A stretch of DNA of 64,000 nucleotides from Parapedobacter sp042666505 (GTDB lineage: Bacteria > Bacteroidota > Bacteroidia > Sphingobacteriales > Sphingobacteriaceae): positions 248,001-312,000 of the forward strand of contig NZ_JBHTDN010000003.1 in NCBI RefSeq assembly GCF_042666505.1, in the 5' to 3' direction. Below are positions 36,046 through 45,900 of the stretch, piece after piece. Positions within the stretch are counted from its first letter, which is position 1; the number at the start of each line of letters is the position of its first letter. Made by a program: the position numbers and the translations under genes. Below the pieces are notes generated by a model, which worked only from the letters and a program-made list of their open reading frames with translations, had not been told where the DNA came from and did no database searches.

Positions 36046-36720
36046 TCACCCCACCGTCTCCATCAGCACCTGCCCATCCAGCATACGGATAATGCGGTCG
36101 GCATAACGGGCATCATGTTCGCTGTGCGTTACCATGACAATGGTTGTACCGGCTTCATTGAGTTCCGTTAACAGTTGCATAACCTCATTACCATTATTGG
36201 AATCCAGGTTACCCGTCGGCTCGTCAGCAAGGATCAGTTTGGGTTTGTTTACCACGGCGCGTGCTACGGCCACACGCTGTTGCTGACCGCCCGAAAGCTG
36301 TTGCGGAAAGTGATTGCGCCGGTGCATAATCTGCACCTTTTCCAGCACTTCTTCCACCCGTTTCTTACGCTCCGCTGCTGGGACCTTCGTGTAAATGAGT
36401 GGCAGTTCCACGTTCTCAAATACGGTCAACTCGTCAATCAGGTTGAAACTTTGGAAGACAAATCCGATGTTGTGTTTGCGCAGATCTGAACGCTTTCGCT
36501 CGTTAAATTTGGCAACTTCGATGCCATTGAAGAGGTAACTGCCGTTATCCAAATCATCCAACAAACCCACAATGTTGAGCAGCGTAGACTTGCCGCACCC
36601 TGAAGGGCCCATTACAGCCACAAATTCACCGTCTTTCACGTGGATGCTTAGGTTGTTAAGTGCCACCGTCTCAACCTCTTCGGTGCGATAAAATTTTTGT
36701 AGTTCGGTAATTTTAATCAT
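36046..36720 (-). CDS. ABC transporter ATPase, LolD/MacB class
   Basis: The 224-residue ATPase is of typical length for the class. Walker A is GPSGCGKST (38-46), the Q-loop is FVFQS (about 87-91), the signature is LSGGQQQ (142-148), Walker B is LILADEP (162-168), followed by GNLDS and the switch His in VTHS (His199). All catalytic residues are present. This class works with FtsX-type permeases by mechanotransmission. It is the only ATPase gene seen in the window against nine permeases. No MacA-like adaptor or TolC-like gene is present. Confidence 0.93.
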   Translation of the reverse strand: MIKITELQKFYRTEEVETVALNNLSIHVKDGEFVAVMGPSGCGKSTLLNIVGLLDDLDNGSYLFNGIEVAKFNERKRSDLRKHNIGFVFQSFNLIDELTVFENVELPLIYTKVPAAERKKRVEEVLEKVQIMHRRNHFPQQLSGGQQQRVAVARAVVNKPKLILADEPTGNLDSNNGNEVMQLLTELNEAGTTIVMVTHSEHDARYADRIIRMLDGQVLMETVG

Positions 36721-36878
36721 GTTTATTTAGCTATCAGCAGTTGGCTATCAGCATTTAGCCATATGCATGGTTTGTTACTTTCAGTATTAATAGTTACTCC
36801 TTTATCGGCGGCCCTTCGCCTCCACAAATTTCCATCGGCTATCGGTCTATTCCGTCCGCTTCTTCTTGCTTTCTGATA

Positions 36879-36983
36879 TTCATTTTCGTTCCAGTTTTTT
36901 AGTGTATTGAAAATCAATGTATTGCATGGATGTGAGTTTTTAAAACTGTCCGATATCGGACAGTTGTTGTTCACTTGCGGACA
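36879..36983 (-). promoter_or_regulatory. Paired-palindrome operator plus -24-like element for the ATPase
   Basis: The first operator extends the 16-mer TGTCCGATATCGGACA (36947-36962) to a perfect 22-bp palindrome at 36944-36965. The second, TGTTCACTTGCGGACA, is at 36968-36983, 21 bp away centre to centre. On the minus strand CTGGAACGAAAATG has its GG at 36891-36892, 55 bp from the operator; the -12 GC is not conserved. The remaining leader down to 36721 shows no gene. Confidence 0.6.
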
Positions 36984-37141
36984 ATGCATACCTCAGGGTT
37001 CTGTAGAATAGCCAATCACAAAAGTAAACGATTTCAACTACGGCTGTAGTTGGCGCACATAACGACAAAGAAATGACATTTAGGTGTTGGAACATTCAAT
37101 TGCTTTCTTTTGTTTTGCGGAAAATTTAACGACTGGTTATT

Positions 37142-37819
37142 ATGAGAAAAATTACTGCAGTATTTTTAATGGGTTTAGTGGTATTTGCCGCGGCATGCGG
37201 AAGCAATACCAAGCAAGCGGAAACATCAGAGGCGCAGCAAGTTGCTGAAAAGCAAGGTGACGCTTATGGGGTTGATTTGACAGCTTCGGAAGTCGATTGG
37301 AAGGCGTTTCATAAGGGTGGGTTTGCACCACGTTGGGGATCGTTGTCCGTTAAATCCGGCGAAGTGGCTGTCGCTGACGGAGCCGTTACCGGCGGAGACT
37401 TCGTGATCGATATGGCGTCACTCAGAGTAGACTCTGCTTCCGTAACCGAGGCGGATAAGAAGTATACCGATCTGGAAAACCATTTGAAAAACGAGGACTT
37501 CTTCAACGTAACGACATTTCCTACGGCTGAATTCAAGATCACGCAGGTATCCGATCTGAACAATGCCGCGGCAGGAGCGGTCGAGGGAGCAAACAAATTG
37601 GTGAGTGGAAATCTGACCCTTCTTGATAGCACGCTGAATATTTCTTTTCCTGCGAAAATTGATGTAACGGAAAACCAAGTTCTGGTGAAGGCACAATTCA
37701 CCGTAAATCGCGCGGACTGGGGAATCAAGTTCGGTACTTCGGAAGCTGACCCTGCTGAATGGGGCATCAGCAAAGACATTGAAATAGGCGTAGACCTAAC
37801 CGCTACCAATGCCAAATAG
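37142..37819 (+). CDS. YceI-like lipoprotein
   Basis: The 225-residue protein has a lipoprotein signal (FLMGLVVFAAACG, Cys near 19) and then a YceI-type lipocalin-like barrel: LTASEVDWKAFHKGG, GDFVIDMASL, LENHLKNEDFFNV, FPTAEFKITQV, GNLTLLDSTL and VNRADWGIKFG. YceI proteins bind isoprenoid-type lipids in the periplasm; the substrate here is unknown. The order of motifs and the length fit the family well. It is divergent from the ATPase operon, and a hairpin follows its stop. Confidence 0.9.
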   Translation: MRKITAVFLMGLVVFAAACGSNTKQAETSEAQQVAEKQGDAYGVDLTASEVDWKAFHKGGFAPRWGSLSVKSGEVAVADGAVTGGDFVIDMASLRVDSASVTEADKKYTDLENHLKNEDFFNVTTFPTAEFKITQVSDLNNAAAGAVEGANKLVSGNLTLLDSTLNISFPAKIDVTENQVLVKAQFTVNRADWGIKFGTSEADPAEWGISKDIEIGVDLTATNAK

Positions 37820-37847
37820 CTGGCGGTGATCAAACGGTAACTTTCAA

Positions 37848-37885
37848 CTGCCTCCTGGGTGTTAGACTCAGGGGGCAGCTTGTTT
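37848..37885 (+). terminator. Intrinsic-type terminator after the YceI-like gene
   Basis: Ten-base arms CTGCCTCCTG and CAGGGGGCAG pair with one T-G wobble around an 11-base loop, followed by CTTGTTT. It lies between convergent genes and may serve both. Confidence 0.65.
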
Positions 37886-37902
37886 ATAGGCCAAATATGC
37901 GG

Positions 37903-38562
37903 CTATTCAATGCGAACTGCAGGTACTTGCACGTAAGTGCTGTCAGAAACCAGCTCGCTGCCGAATGACATAAATGAAAGAAATACCTCGACATCTGTTC
38001 CCAGCCAGTTTTCGTGGGCCGGTAGCGTGCACTCGCCGGTACCACGTGTTTCCTGATTAAGGAAGGGGACCCAGACATTTCGGTTGGGGACGTAAATGAG
38101 GATAGATAACATATCCGTACCATACGCATCTTTGGTGCCTGTGTTGTCATCCCAACGGATGTGCAAGCCTCCATCGGTCCAACTTGCCGTCGCGTGTTCC
38201 AGACCGGGCAATGTACCCTGGCTTACCACGAATTTGGTCCAGTCTATTTCCAGATTGGGATATTCCCCTTTTAGGGCCTGCTTTTTGTTGATGGAAAGCG
38301 CCAGGTTAAATGCCGTCATGTTTAAAGGGGCCGCAACTTGGCGGAAACTCGTGCGGATAAACACTTTAAGGGGTTTAAGTGCGTCCATGATAAGCTTCAT
38401 GGCCTGCTCGTTGGCAAGCCGCGCTTCACTGCGCGGTTTATTGCTCTTGCGCGGTAATCCTCGGATAACGTCGAGTCCTTTCCACTTGTAACCGACTACA
38501 CTGCCTACTTTTCCGCTGAAACTGCCATTCGGCCCGTTTTTGACTATAGCCATTTCGGTCAT
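37903..38562 (-). CDS. DUF6266-like protein
   Basis: The ATG at 38562 gives 219 residues; MAIVKNG at 38553 is an alternative start. The N-terminus (NGPNGSFSGKVGSVVGYKW, then GLDVIRGLPRKS) is the hallmark of a Bacteroidota-specific family, DUF6266, whose members begin with a Gly-rich (G)FSGKVG segment. The rest reads as beta-sandwich-like strands (LHIRWDDN, SILIYVPNRN, EVFLSFMS). No signal peptide is visible. The function of the family is unknown. Confidence 0.75.
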   Translation of the reverse strand: MTEMAIVKNGPNGSFSGKVGSVVGYKWKGLDVIRGLPRKSNKPRSEARLANEQAMKLIMDALKPLKVFIRTSFRQVAAPLNMTAFNLALSINKKQALKGEYPNLEIDWTKFVVSQGTLPGLEHATASWTDGGLHIRWDDNTGTKDAYGTDMLSILIYVPNRNVWVPFLNQETRGTGECTLPAHENWLGTDVEVFLSFMSFGSELVSDSTYVQVPAVRIE

Positions 38563-38816
38563 TAATTGGTTCTTTTCAAATATGCAAAGATCTTTGATAA
38601 AATACAAAAAATAATAGGAGATACTTCAAAATTAACAGTTATTTTATAGGTGTTTTCCCCTATGAAGTCCCTATAAAAACCGAATAACCTATGAATGATC
38701 TATCAATTTTTTTGACAACCATCCGTCACTAAAGATGGGAAAATTGTGTACACCAGCCAAACACCATTTGGCGTTAGGCCGTAAGAATACCAAGATAAAG
38801 TTTACGGACTAGCCGA

Positions 38817-40055
38817 TTAGGAGGTGATCGCCAGTAACCTATCTCTTACCAAGAGACACGCGCCGATAATACCCGCCTTGTTTCCCAACTGCGATATGCT
38901 CAGTTGGGTGTCGTTGTTTACCAGACTTAGCGAATATTTATTGAGGCCATTTTTGACGGGGAGTTTTATATAGTCGCCTGTTGCCGCCAAGCTGCCACCC
39001 AGAATAATCAATTCAGGATTGAAGAGATTGACCAACGTGGCCATGCCTTTGCCGATTTTTTCGCCTGCTTCGGTAATGATCTCAATCGCCAGGGTGTCAT
39101 CGTTGTTCGCAGCGTTGATGATGTCATCCAGTTTGATGTCATCTGGATGGGTGCGCCGGTTGCTTACAATGCTGGTCGCTCCCTGTCTTACCCGTTCCTT
39201 AAACAAGCGGGTGATGGCTTGGCCGGAAGCTTCGGTTTCCAGGCACCCCTTTTTTCCGCAATGGCAGAGGATTTCATTGTTGAACATGGGAATATGACCG
39301 AGCTCACCGGCAAAACCAGACTTACCGTAATACAATTGGCCATTTACCATGATTCCCATGCCAATGCCGTGGTCGAGGTTGACAAACAACACATTCTTCT
39401 CATCCTTTACCCCGCCGCTGCAAAATTCGCCGTAGGCCATCGCCCGGGAATCGTTTTCCAGGTAAGTATGTATACCAAGGGACGACTCGATGATCCGGCT
39501 GAGTGGATCTTCGTGAAAATTAAAAAAGCTATAACTGTAGCCGGTGGTGTAATTGATGCGCCCACTGAGATTGACGCCGATTCCGAGAATTTTTTCCCGT
39601 TGCACCGAACAGGCTTGAATGAATTGATCAATAACGGCACATAATTTATTGAGCGATTCTTCGGTGTTATTCAGTAAATAAGGAATGCCCAGCGTAACCT
39701 TGATTAGGTTGCGTTTGAAATCCATCAGGCCGATATTGATGTAGAAATTTTTGACTTCCACTCCCACAAAGAAAGCTGAATCGGGTTCCAGGCCATAGAG
39801 GTTGGGCTTGCGGCCCACACCGGCGTCCGTCTTCCCGTAATCTCTGGCCAACCCATCTGCGATCAATTCATTAACCAGCTCGTTCGCTTTGGGTATGCTG
39901 ATGTTCAACGTTTTGCTGAGGTCCGTCAGGGTGGTATTCCCCTCGTTCGCAAACTGCGTTAAAATACGCTTCTTGAGTTGGATGTTTTTATAGGCAACAC
40001 CCGATAGATCGGGACTGTGTAAATCTTCGAAAAAAGTAGTACCCTGCTGTTCCAT
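38817..40055 (-). CDS. ROK-family transcriptional regulator
   Basis: The 412-residue protein has an N-terminal winged HTH (about 30-70, LTDLSKTLNISIPKANELVNELI) and a ROK sugar-kinase fold. ROK marks are the GELGH motif and the Cys-rich zinc site CHCGKKGC followed by LETEASG. Such NagC/XylR-like regulators respond to sugars or sugar phosphates. It is divergent from the AGE-epimerase gene across 343 bp, so it is the likely regulator of the carbohydrate locus. Whether it also phosphorylates sugar is uncertain. Confidence 0.9.
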   Translation of the reverse strand: MEQQGTTFFEDLHSPDLSGVAYKNIQLKKRILTQFANEGNTTLTDLSKTLNISIPKANELVNELIADGLARDYGKTDAGVGRKPNLYGLEPDSAFFVGVEVKNFYINIGLMDFKRNLIKVTLGIPYLLNNTEESLNKLCAVIDQFIQACSVQREKILGIGVNLSGRINYTTGYSYSFFNFHEDPLSRIIESSLGIHTYLENDSRAMAYGEFCSGGVKDEKNVLFVNLDHGIGMGIMVNGQLYYGKSGFAGELGHIPMFNNEILCHCGKKGCLETEASGQAITRLFKERVRQGATSIVSNRRTHPDDIKLDDIINAANNDDTLAIEIITEAGEKIGKGMATLVNLFNPELIILGGSLAATGDYIKLPVKNGLNKYSLSLVNNDTQLSISQLGNKAGIIGACLLVRDRLLAITS

Positions 40056-40398
40056 GTTTGATGATGAGTTCGAATGGCGTTAGCGTCGCAAAGATATGTA
40101 TTAAAAAAAAAATTAAAAAATTAAGGGCAAAACGCAAACGAAATGCAGGTTTCTAGACCTATAAAAGCGTTTTTACCTTTCGGTTAGCTTAAATTCGATC
40201 GATTTTTATTCAAATAAATAGTCAAATAAGCTACAATTAAAAAAATAATTTAAAATTTATTTGCACGATTTGAAAATATGTTATTATTTAGCCGAACGAT
40301 TGGAAGTGTTAACCAGTTTATACCAATAAATCGAGGCAGAGGTTAAATGCAGGTGTCAGCGGTTATTCCGCTGAAACGCCTTAGTTGGAATTTAAGGA
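40056..40398. promoter_or_regulatory. A/T-rich divergent promoter region, ROK gene / epimerase locus
   Basis: No gene fits in these 343 bp. The region is strongly A/T-rich. TTTATTCAAATAAA at 40205-40218 is an inverted repeat with 6-bp arms, and an imperfect one follows near 40246-40262. Both are plausible ROK-regulator sites, although A/T richness alone makes such repeats likely. AAGGA at 40394-40398 precedes the ATG pair at 40399/40402 and favours the second ATG. Confidence 0.35.
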
Positions 40399-41601
40399 AT
40401 GATGATAGATACAGATAAGTTAGCGGATTTATACCGGGATAGTCTTTTGGACAATGTAATCCCTTTTTGGCAGACAAATTCAGTGGATTGGGCAAACGGC
40501 GGGTATTTTACTTGTCTGGATCGGCAGGGGAAAGTTTACGATACCGATAAATTTGTCTGGTTACAGGCGCGGCAGGTATGGATGTTTTCCATGTTATATA
40601 ATAAACTAGGGAAGAAGCAGGATTGGTTAGACGTTGCGCTTGCGGGAGCCAAATTCCTGGAAACACATGGTCGAGATGCCGAAGGAAATTGGTATTTCGC
40701 ACTGAATCGGGAAGGCATGCCGCTTGTTCAGCCATACAATATTTTCTCCGATTGCTTTGCTGCAATGGCATTTGGGCAATTATCGGCTGCCACCGGCGTT
40801 GAAGAATACGGCGCGTTGGCCCGGAAAACGTTCGAAAACATTCTTAAACGGCGTCAAAACCCAAAAGGTAACTATGCAAAGGGATTCCCGGGCACGCGGA
40901 ATCTGAAGGATTTTGCATTACCGATGATCCTCTGCAATCTCGTCTTGGAGTTAGAGCATTTGCTTGACGCGCCGTTAGTTTCCGAAACCATTCAGTACGG
41001 TGTTAACGAGGTGATGGAGATTTTTTACCGCCCCGATGAAAGGGTTATACTGGAGGCAGTTCACATGGACGGAACATTTTCTGATTCCTTTGAAGGGCGG
41101 TTGACCAACCCGGGTCATGGACTGGAAGCCATGTGGTTTGTCATGGATCTTGCTGAACGGCTAGGTAATAAAGACCTGATGCAGAAAGCTGCCGATATTA
41201 CCCTACAGCTTATGGAATATGGGTGGGACAAAACATACGGCGGAATTTTTTATTTTTTGGATATCAAGCAAAAGCCGCTCCAGCAACTGGAATGGGATCA
41301 GAAGCTCTGGTGGGTGCATATCGAAGCCTTGATCGCTCTCGGCAAGGGATACCTGCATACCGGCGACGAGCGGTTTGCCCAATGGTTTGACAAATTGCAT
41401 ACGTACACTTGGTCGCGTTTTCCAGATGCGGAATTTGGCGAATGGTACGGTTACCTGAATCGCTGCGGTGAAGTGCTCTTGCCTTCCAAAGGAGGTAAAT
41501 GGAAAGGATGCTTTCATGTTCCGAGGGGATTATTCCAGCTATGGAAAACCATGGAAGCCATCGGGGAAAAACAATCAAAATTGACGGTTCAGCACAAATA
41601 G
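40399..41601 (+). CDS. AGE-family N-acylglucosamine 2-epimerase-like isomerase
   Basis: The 400-residue length and helical (alpha/alpha)6 pattern fit the AGE family. Characteristic stretches are NGGYFTCLDRQG near the N-terminus, WLQARQVWMFSMLY, LTNPGHGLEAMWFVM (catalytic-type His) and CFHVPRGLFQLWKTME near the end (second catalytic-type His). Members epimerise GlcNAc/ManNAc, cellobiose or mannose; the sequence alone does not decide. The MFS gene begins 1 bp after its stop, and similar epimerase/MFS/SusCD sets occur in Bacteroidota sialic-acid loci. However, no neuraminate lyase or sialidase is present in this window. Confidence 0.88.
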   Translation: MMIDTDKLADLYRDSLLDNVIPFWQTNSVDWANGGYFTCLDRQGKVYDTDKFVWLQARQVWMFSMLYNKLGKKQDWLDVALAGAKFLETHGRDAEGNWYFALNREGMPLVQPYNIFSDCFAAMAFGQLSAATGVEEYGALARKTFENILKRRQNPKGNYAKGFPGTRNLKDFALPMILCNLVLELEHLLDAPLVSETIQYGVNEVMEIFYRPDERVILEAVHMDGTFSDSFEGRLTNPGHGLEAMWFVMDLAERLGNKDLMQKAADITLQLMEYGWDKTYGGIFYFLDIKQKPLQQLEWDQKLWWVHIEALIALGKGYLHTGDERFAQWFDKLHTYTWSRFPDAEFGEWYGYLNRCGEVLLPSKGGKWKGCFHVPRGLFQLWKTMEAIGEKQSKLTVQHK

Positions 41602-41602
41602 C

Positions 41603-42838
41603 ATGGCTTTTGTAAACACCGACCACCAATCGCCCGGTTCCACCGGTGCACAACGCTACACACCGGCATTGATTGCATTGGCTGTGCTTTATTTCATGAT
41701 GGGATTCATTACCTGCCTGAATGATACATTGGTCCCATTTTTCAAGGCGGGGTTTACATTGGGGTATGCTGAATCGTCGTTGGTCCAGTTCTATTTTTTT
41801 CTGACCTATGCGGTGATGTCCATTCCCGCGGGAAAGATTGTGGATAAGGTAGGGTATAAGCGGGGAATGGTGATCGGTTTTGCAATTTCAGGTGTAGGCG
41901 CCTTTTTGTTCCTGCCCGCCTCGTGGTGGCATCAGTACCCGCTTTTTTTGTGTGCTCTATTCGTTTTGGCAATTGGCATCGTCTTGTTGCAAGTTGCAGC
42001 CAACCCCTATATTACCTTGCTAGGAAAACCTGAAACCGCATCGTCGAGGCTTACCCTGGTGCAGGGGGTGGGGTCAGTGGGAACGACCGTGGCTCCGCTT
42101 TTTGGCGCTCATTTTATACTGTCAAGACTTTCTGATTCCGGTGTGTCAAGCGATGCTGTCAGTATCCCTTATTTGGGTATTGGGGTGGTATTGTTACTCA
42201 TTGCAGGAGTGATCTCTTTTTTGGCATTGCCTCAAATCGGCACCGGTTCCCCGTCTGTAGACACCAGGGAGAAAATTACAAGCGGAATATTTTCGTTCCG
42301 CAACCTGAATTTCGGACTGCTGGGTATTTTCGCATATGTAGGGGCGGAGGTCGCAATTGGCACGTTTCTGACCAACTATATCGCCAATCTGCTGCATATC
42401 GAGGAGCATGCGGCTAATAATTACGTTGCCTTCTACTGGGGAGGCATGCTTGTAGGAAGATTAATCGGTTCGCTGTTACTAAAGATTGTCAGGCCCCAGG
42501 TGTTACTGGCCTACGCCGCAATCACTTCGATCATCTTGATCGGGACATCCATTATTTCAAGTGGGCATTTCGCGGTTTGGACAATGATTGCCGTGGGATT
42601 GTGTAACTCGGTCATGTTTGCCATTATATTTTCTTTGTCAATCCGGGGCTTGGGTAGCTACACCACCCAAGCATCGGGCCTGCTCTCAACGGCTATTGTA
42701 GGCGGTGCGGTAGTGCCCTATCTGCAAGGAGTGCTAATAGATAACTATGGATGGACCATTGCCTTTGCAGTGCCCATCCTATGTTACGCCTACCTCTGCT
42801 TCTATGCCGGATACGGGCATCGGTCGACCAGGCTTTAA
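41603..42838 (+). CDS. MFS sugar permease (FucP/GluP-like)
   Basis: The 411-residue protein has about 12 TM segments. The N-terminus FMMGFITCLNDTLVPFFK and the loop motif AGKIVDKVGYKRGM are typical of fucose/glucose-galactose-type sugar:H+ symporters, as is the later QVAANPYITLLG. It would carry a monosaccharide or amino sugar across the inner membrane to the epimerase encoded 1 bp upstream. Specificity cannot be read from the sequence. Confidence 0.9.
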   Translation: MAFVNTDHQSPGSTGAQRYTPALIALAVLYFMMGFITCLNDTLVPFFKAGFTLGYAESSLVQFYFFLTYAVMSIPAGKIVDKVGYKRGMVIGFAISGVGAFLFLPASWWHQYPLFLCALFVLAIGIVLLQVAANPYITLLGKPETASSRLTLVQGVGSVGTTVAPLFGAHFILSRLSDSGVSSDAVSIPYLGIGVVLLLIAGVISFLALPQIGTGSPSVDTREKITSGIFSFRNLNFGLLGIFAYVGAEVAIGTFLTNYIANLLHIEEHAANNYVAFYWGGMLVGRLIGSLLLKIVRPQVLLAYAAITSIILIGTSIISSGHFAVWTMIAVGLCNSVMFAIIFSLSIRGLGSYTTQASGLLSTAIVGGAVVPYLQGVLIDNYGWTIAFAVPILCYAYLCFYAGYGHRSTRL

Positions 42839-42935
42839 TAGAATAATCAATTACCGTTATATAATCCTTATGTAGAATCTAACCTTTCAAAATCTAAAAC
42901 GAACAAATCCAATTAGTAGAAAACTTATTAACAGT

Positions 42936-45900
42936 ATGAAAAAAAAGTACCTTTTTTTATTCTTATTCCTCTGCTCGTTGTTGCGATCGACGCGGGTGAA
43001 ATGGCTATTCGGCTTTGCGGTTTTCTGGTCGCTTTGCTGCCCGACACTCTACGGGGCCGAGCATGCCGCCTATCAAAGGCAAATCAAGGGGATTGTTGTC
43101 GACTCCAATCAGGTAGCATTGGCAGGCGCATCCGTCGTAATCAAAGGAACGAGTGTGGGTACCCAGACGGACAAGGATGGGGCGTTTGCTTTTCCTGACA
43201 TCAGCAACGAGGTCGTACTGGTCGTTTCGTATACCGGCTATGTTACACAAGAAGTTCCGGTTACACAATCCGATCTGGTCATTGTTTTGAAGGAAGATCA
43301 ATCGGAACTCGGCGAGGTAGTTGTTGTCGCATTTGGCACACAAAAGAAAACGGATATGGTCGGATCGGTCACTTCCGTCAAGCCCTCAAACCTGCGCGTA
43401 CCTTCGAGCAATTTAACGACGGCTCTCGCCGGTCAGGCGGCTGGCATTATCGCTTATCAACGCAGTGGCGAACCGGGCCAGGATAATGCCGATTTCTTTA
43501 TCCGGGGCGTCACTTCCTTTGGTACCGGCAAAGTGGATCCGTTGATTTTGATCGATGGTGTGGAGCTGAGTATCACAGAATTGGCTCGCCTTCGGCCCGA
43601 TGATATTGAGAGCTTTTCGATTATGAAAGATGCGACATCAACGGCGCTCTACGGTGCCCGCGGTGCCAATGGGGTAATTTTCGTAACGACCAAACAAGGG
43701 AAAGAAAGTGCCGCATCGATATTCTTCCGCGCAGAAAGTTCGCTTTCGGCGCCGACCCGAAACATTGAACTTGCCGATCCGGTAACGTTTATGAGGCTTT
43801 ATAACGAAGCGCAATATGCTCGGAACCCGTTTGACGAACCGCTATATAGCTCGGAAAAAATCGACATGACGGCCGAAGGGGTCAGCCCGGTAATTTTTCC
43901 GGCGGTTGATTGGCGGAAAGCGCTGTTCAAAGACCAGACAATTAATCACCGGTATAACCTGAATGTTTCCGGCGGTGGCAAAGTGGCTCGTTATTACGTA
44001 GCGGGATCATTTGCGCAGGATAACGGCGTACTCCGCGTAGACCCGGTTAATAATTTCAATAACAACATCGACCTCAAAAGCTACACGCTTCGGGCCAATG
44101 TTAACATCAATTTAACTAAATCAACCGAGTTGATCGTGCGGTTAAATGGAAACTTTGACGACTATACGGGACCGATTCAGGGTGGTGGGGAAATTTATAA
44201 TACGGTGATCCGCACCAGCCCCGTTGATTTCCTTCCCTATTATCCCAAAGATGAAGAACATCAGCATGTACAGCACATCATGTTTGGCGGTGTGTCTGGT
44301 AGGGCATTCTTGAATCCCTATGCAGATATGGTCAAGGGATACAAAGATTACAACCGTTCCCTGATGATGGCCCAGCTGGAACTGAAGCAGGACTTAGCTT
44401 TCCTTACAGAAGGCCTGACATTCCGGACCATGTTTAATACCAACCGGATCTCCCGCTTTGATATTGAACGGGCCTATAAGCCGTTTTTCTACCAATTGGA
44501 ATCATACGACAAACGGACACTGGATTATTCCATTGGCGTTTTCAACGAAACCGCCGGTGAGGAGTTCCTGAGTTTCACGCTCAATCCGGATTTGCGGGAG
44601 CAGCAAAGCGTCTTTTACATGGAGTCGGCGCTGAATTATAACCGTGCTTTTGCCGATCGCCACAACCTGAGCGGTATGCTTGTTTCCATTATGCGGTCCG
44701 GGATGAACGCGCGGGCAGGCAGCTTGCAGCTCTCATTGCCATCGAGGAATTTCGGTGTTTCGGGGCGGGCGACCTATGCCTATGACAGCCGGTATTTTGC
44801 GGAGTTCAATTTCGGCTATAACGGCTCCGAACGGTTTTATGAGGACAAACGCTTTGGATTTTTCCCTTCATTCGGCGTAGCGTGGACGGTTTCCAATGAG
44901 CAGTTTTGGCGGCCGCTGAAAGATAAGATAACCAATTTACGCTTACGTGCAACATACGGATTAGTGGGAAATGACGCCATTGGCTCTGCCACAGACCGCT
45001 TCTTTTATCTTTCGAATGTGGAGATGAACGCCGCAAACCGCGGGTTCTCCTTCGGTCGGGAATCCGGAAGAACGTTGACCGGCATTGACATTACCCGGTA
45101 TTCCAATATTGACATTACCTGGGAAAAGTCTTATAAGACGAATCTGGCACTGGAACTCGGGTTGTTCAATGAAATAACTATTCAGGCCGATTATTTCCGG
45201 GAAAGGCGCACAAAAATCTTGATGGACCGCGCAGATATCCCATCCACTATGGGATTGACCGCGCCCGTCCGGGCCAATGTCGGCGAAGCTGAGGGCCAGG
45301 GGATCGACGTTTCCGTCGATTACGCCCATAGTTTTTCCAATGGGATGTGGGTACAGGCACGTGGAAATTTCACATATGCTACCAACAAGTACCTGACCTA
45401 TGAAGAGCCGCTGTATGAAAAAGAATGGTGGAAATCCCGGATTGGCTATCCGCTGAGCCAACAGTGGGGATACATCGCCGAACGGTTGTTTGTTGACGAT
45501 AATGAAGTGAAAAACTCCCCCGCCCAAAATTTTGGTACAACGAATGTTGCAGGTGACATCAAATACAAAGATGTCAACGGCGATGGCGAAATTACCGCGT
45601 TAGACATGGTACCGATTGGCTACCCGACCGTTCCAGAAATTATTTATGGCGGTGGATTTTCCTTCGGATTCAAGGGCTTTGATCTTTCTGCGTTTTTTCA
45701 GGGTTCAGCCTACTCTTCTTTCTGGACCGGTGGCACAGTCTACGATGCCGCTTCGGGAGGATACGTGACCGGGCCGTCCAATGTCCAACCGTTTGTCGGC
45801 GGGAAACAAATTATCAAGGCATTTGCGAATAGTCATTACTCCCCGGAAAATCCAGACTTGTATGCGCTGTGGCCCCGTTTGGGAACGGAAACGCAGTTAA

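Noticed and set aside
36723..36989. Open frame of 88 codons upstream of the ATPase
   Set aside because: It covers the operator pair and the promoter-like element, has no recognisable domain and no supported start.
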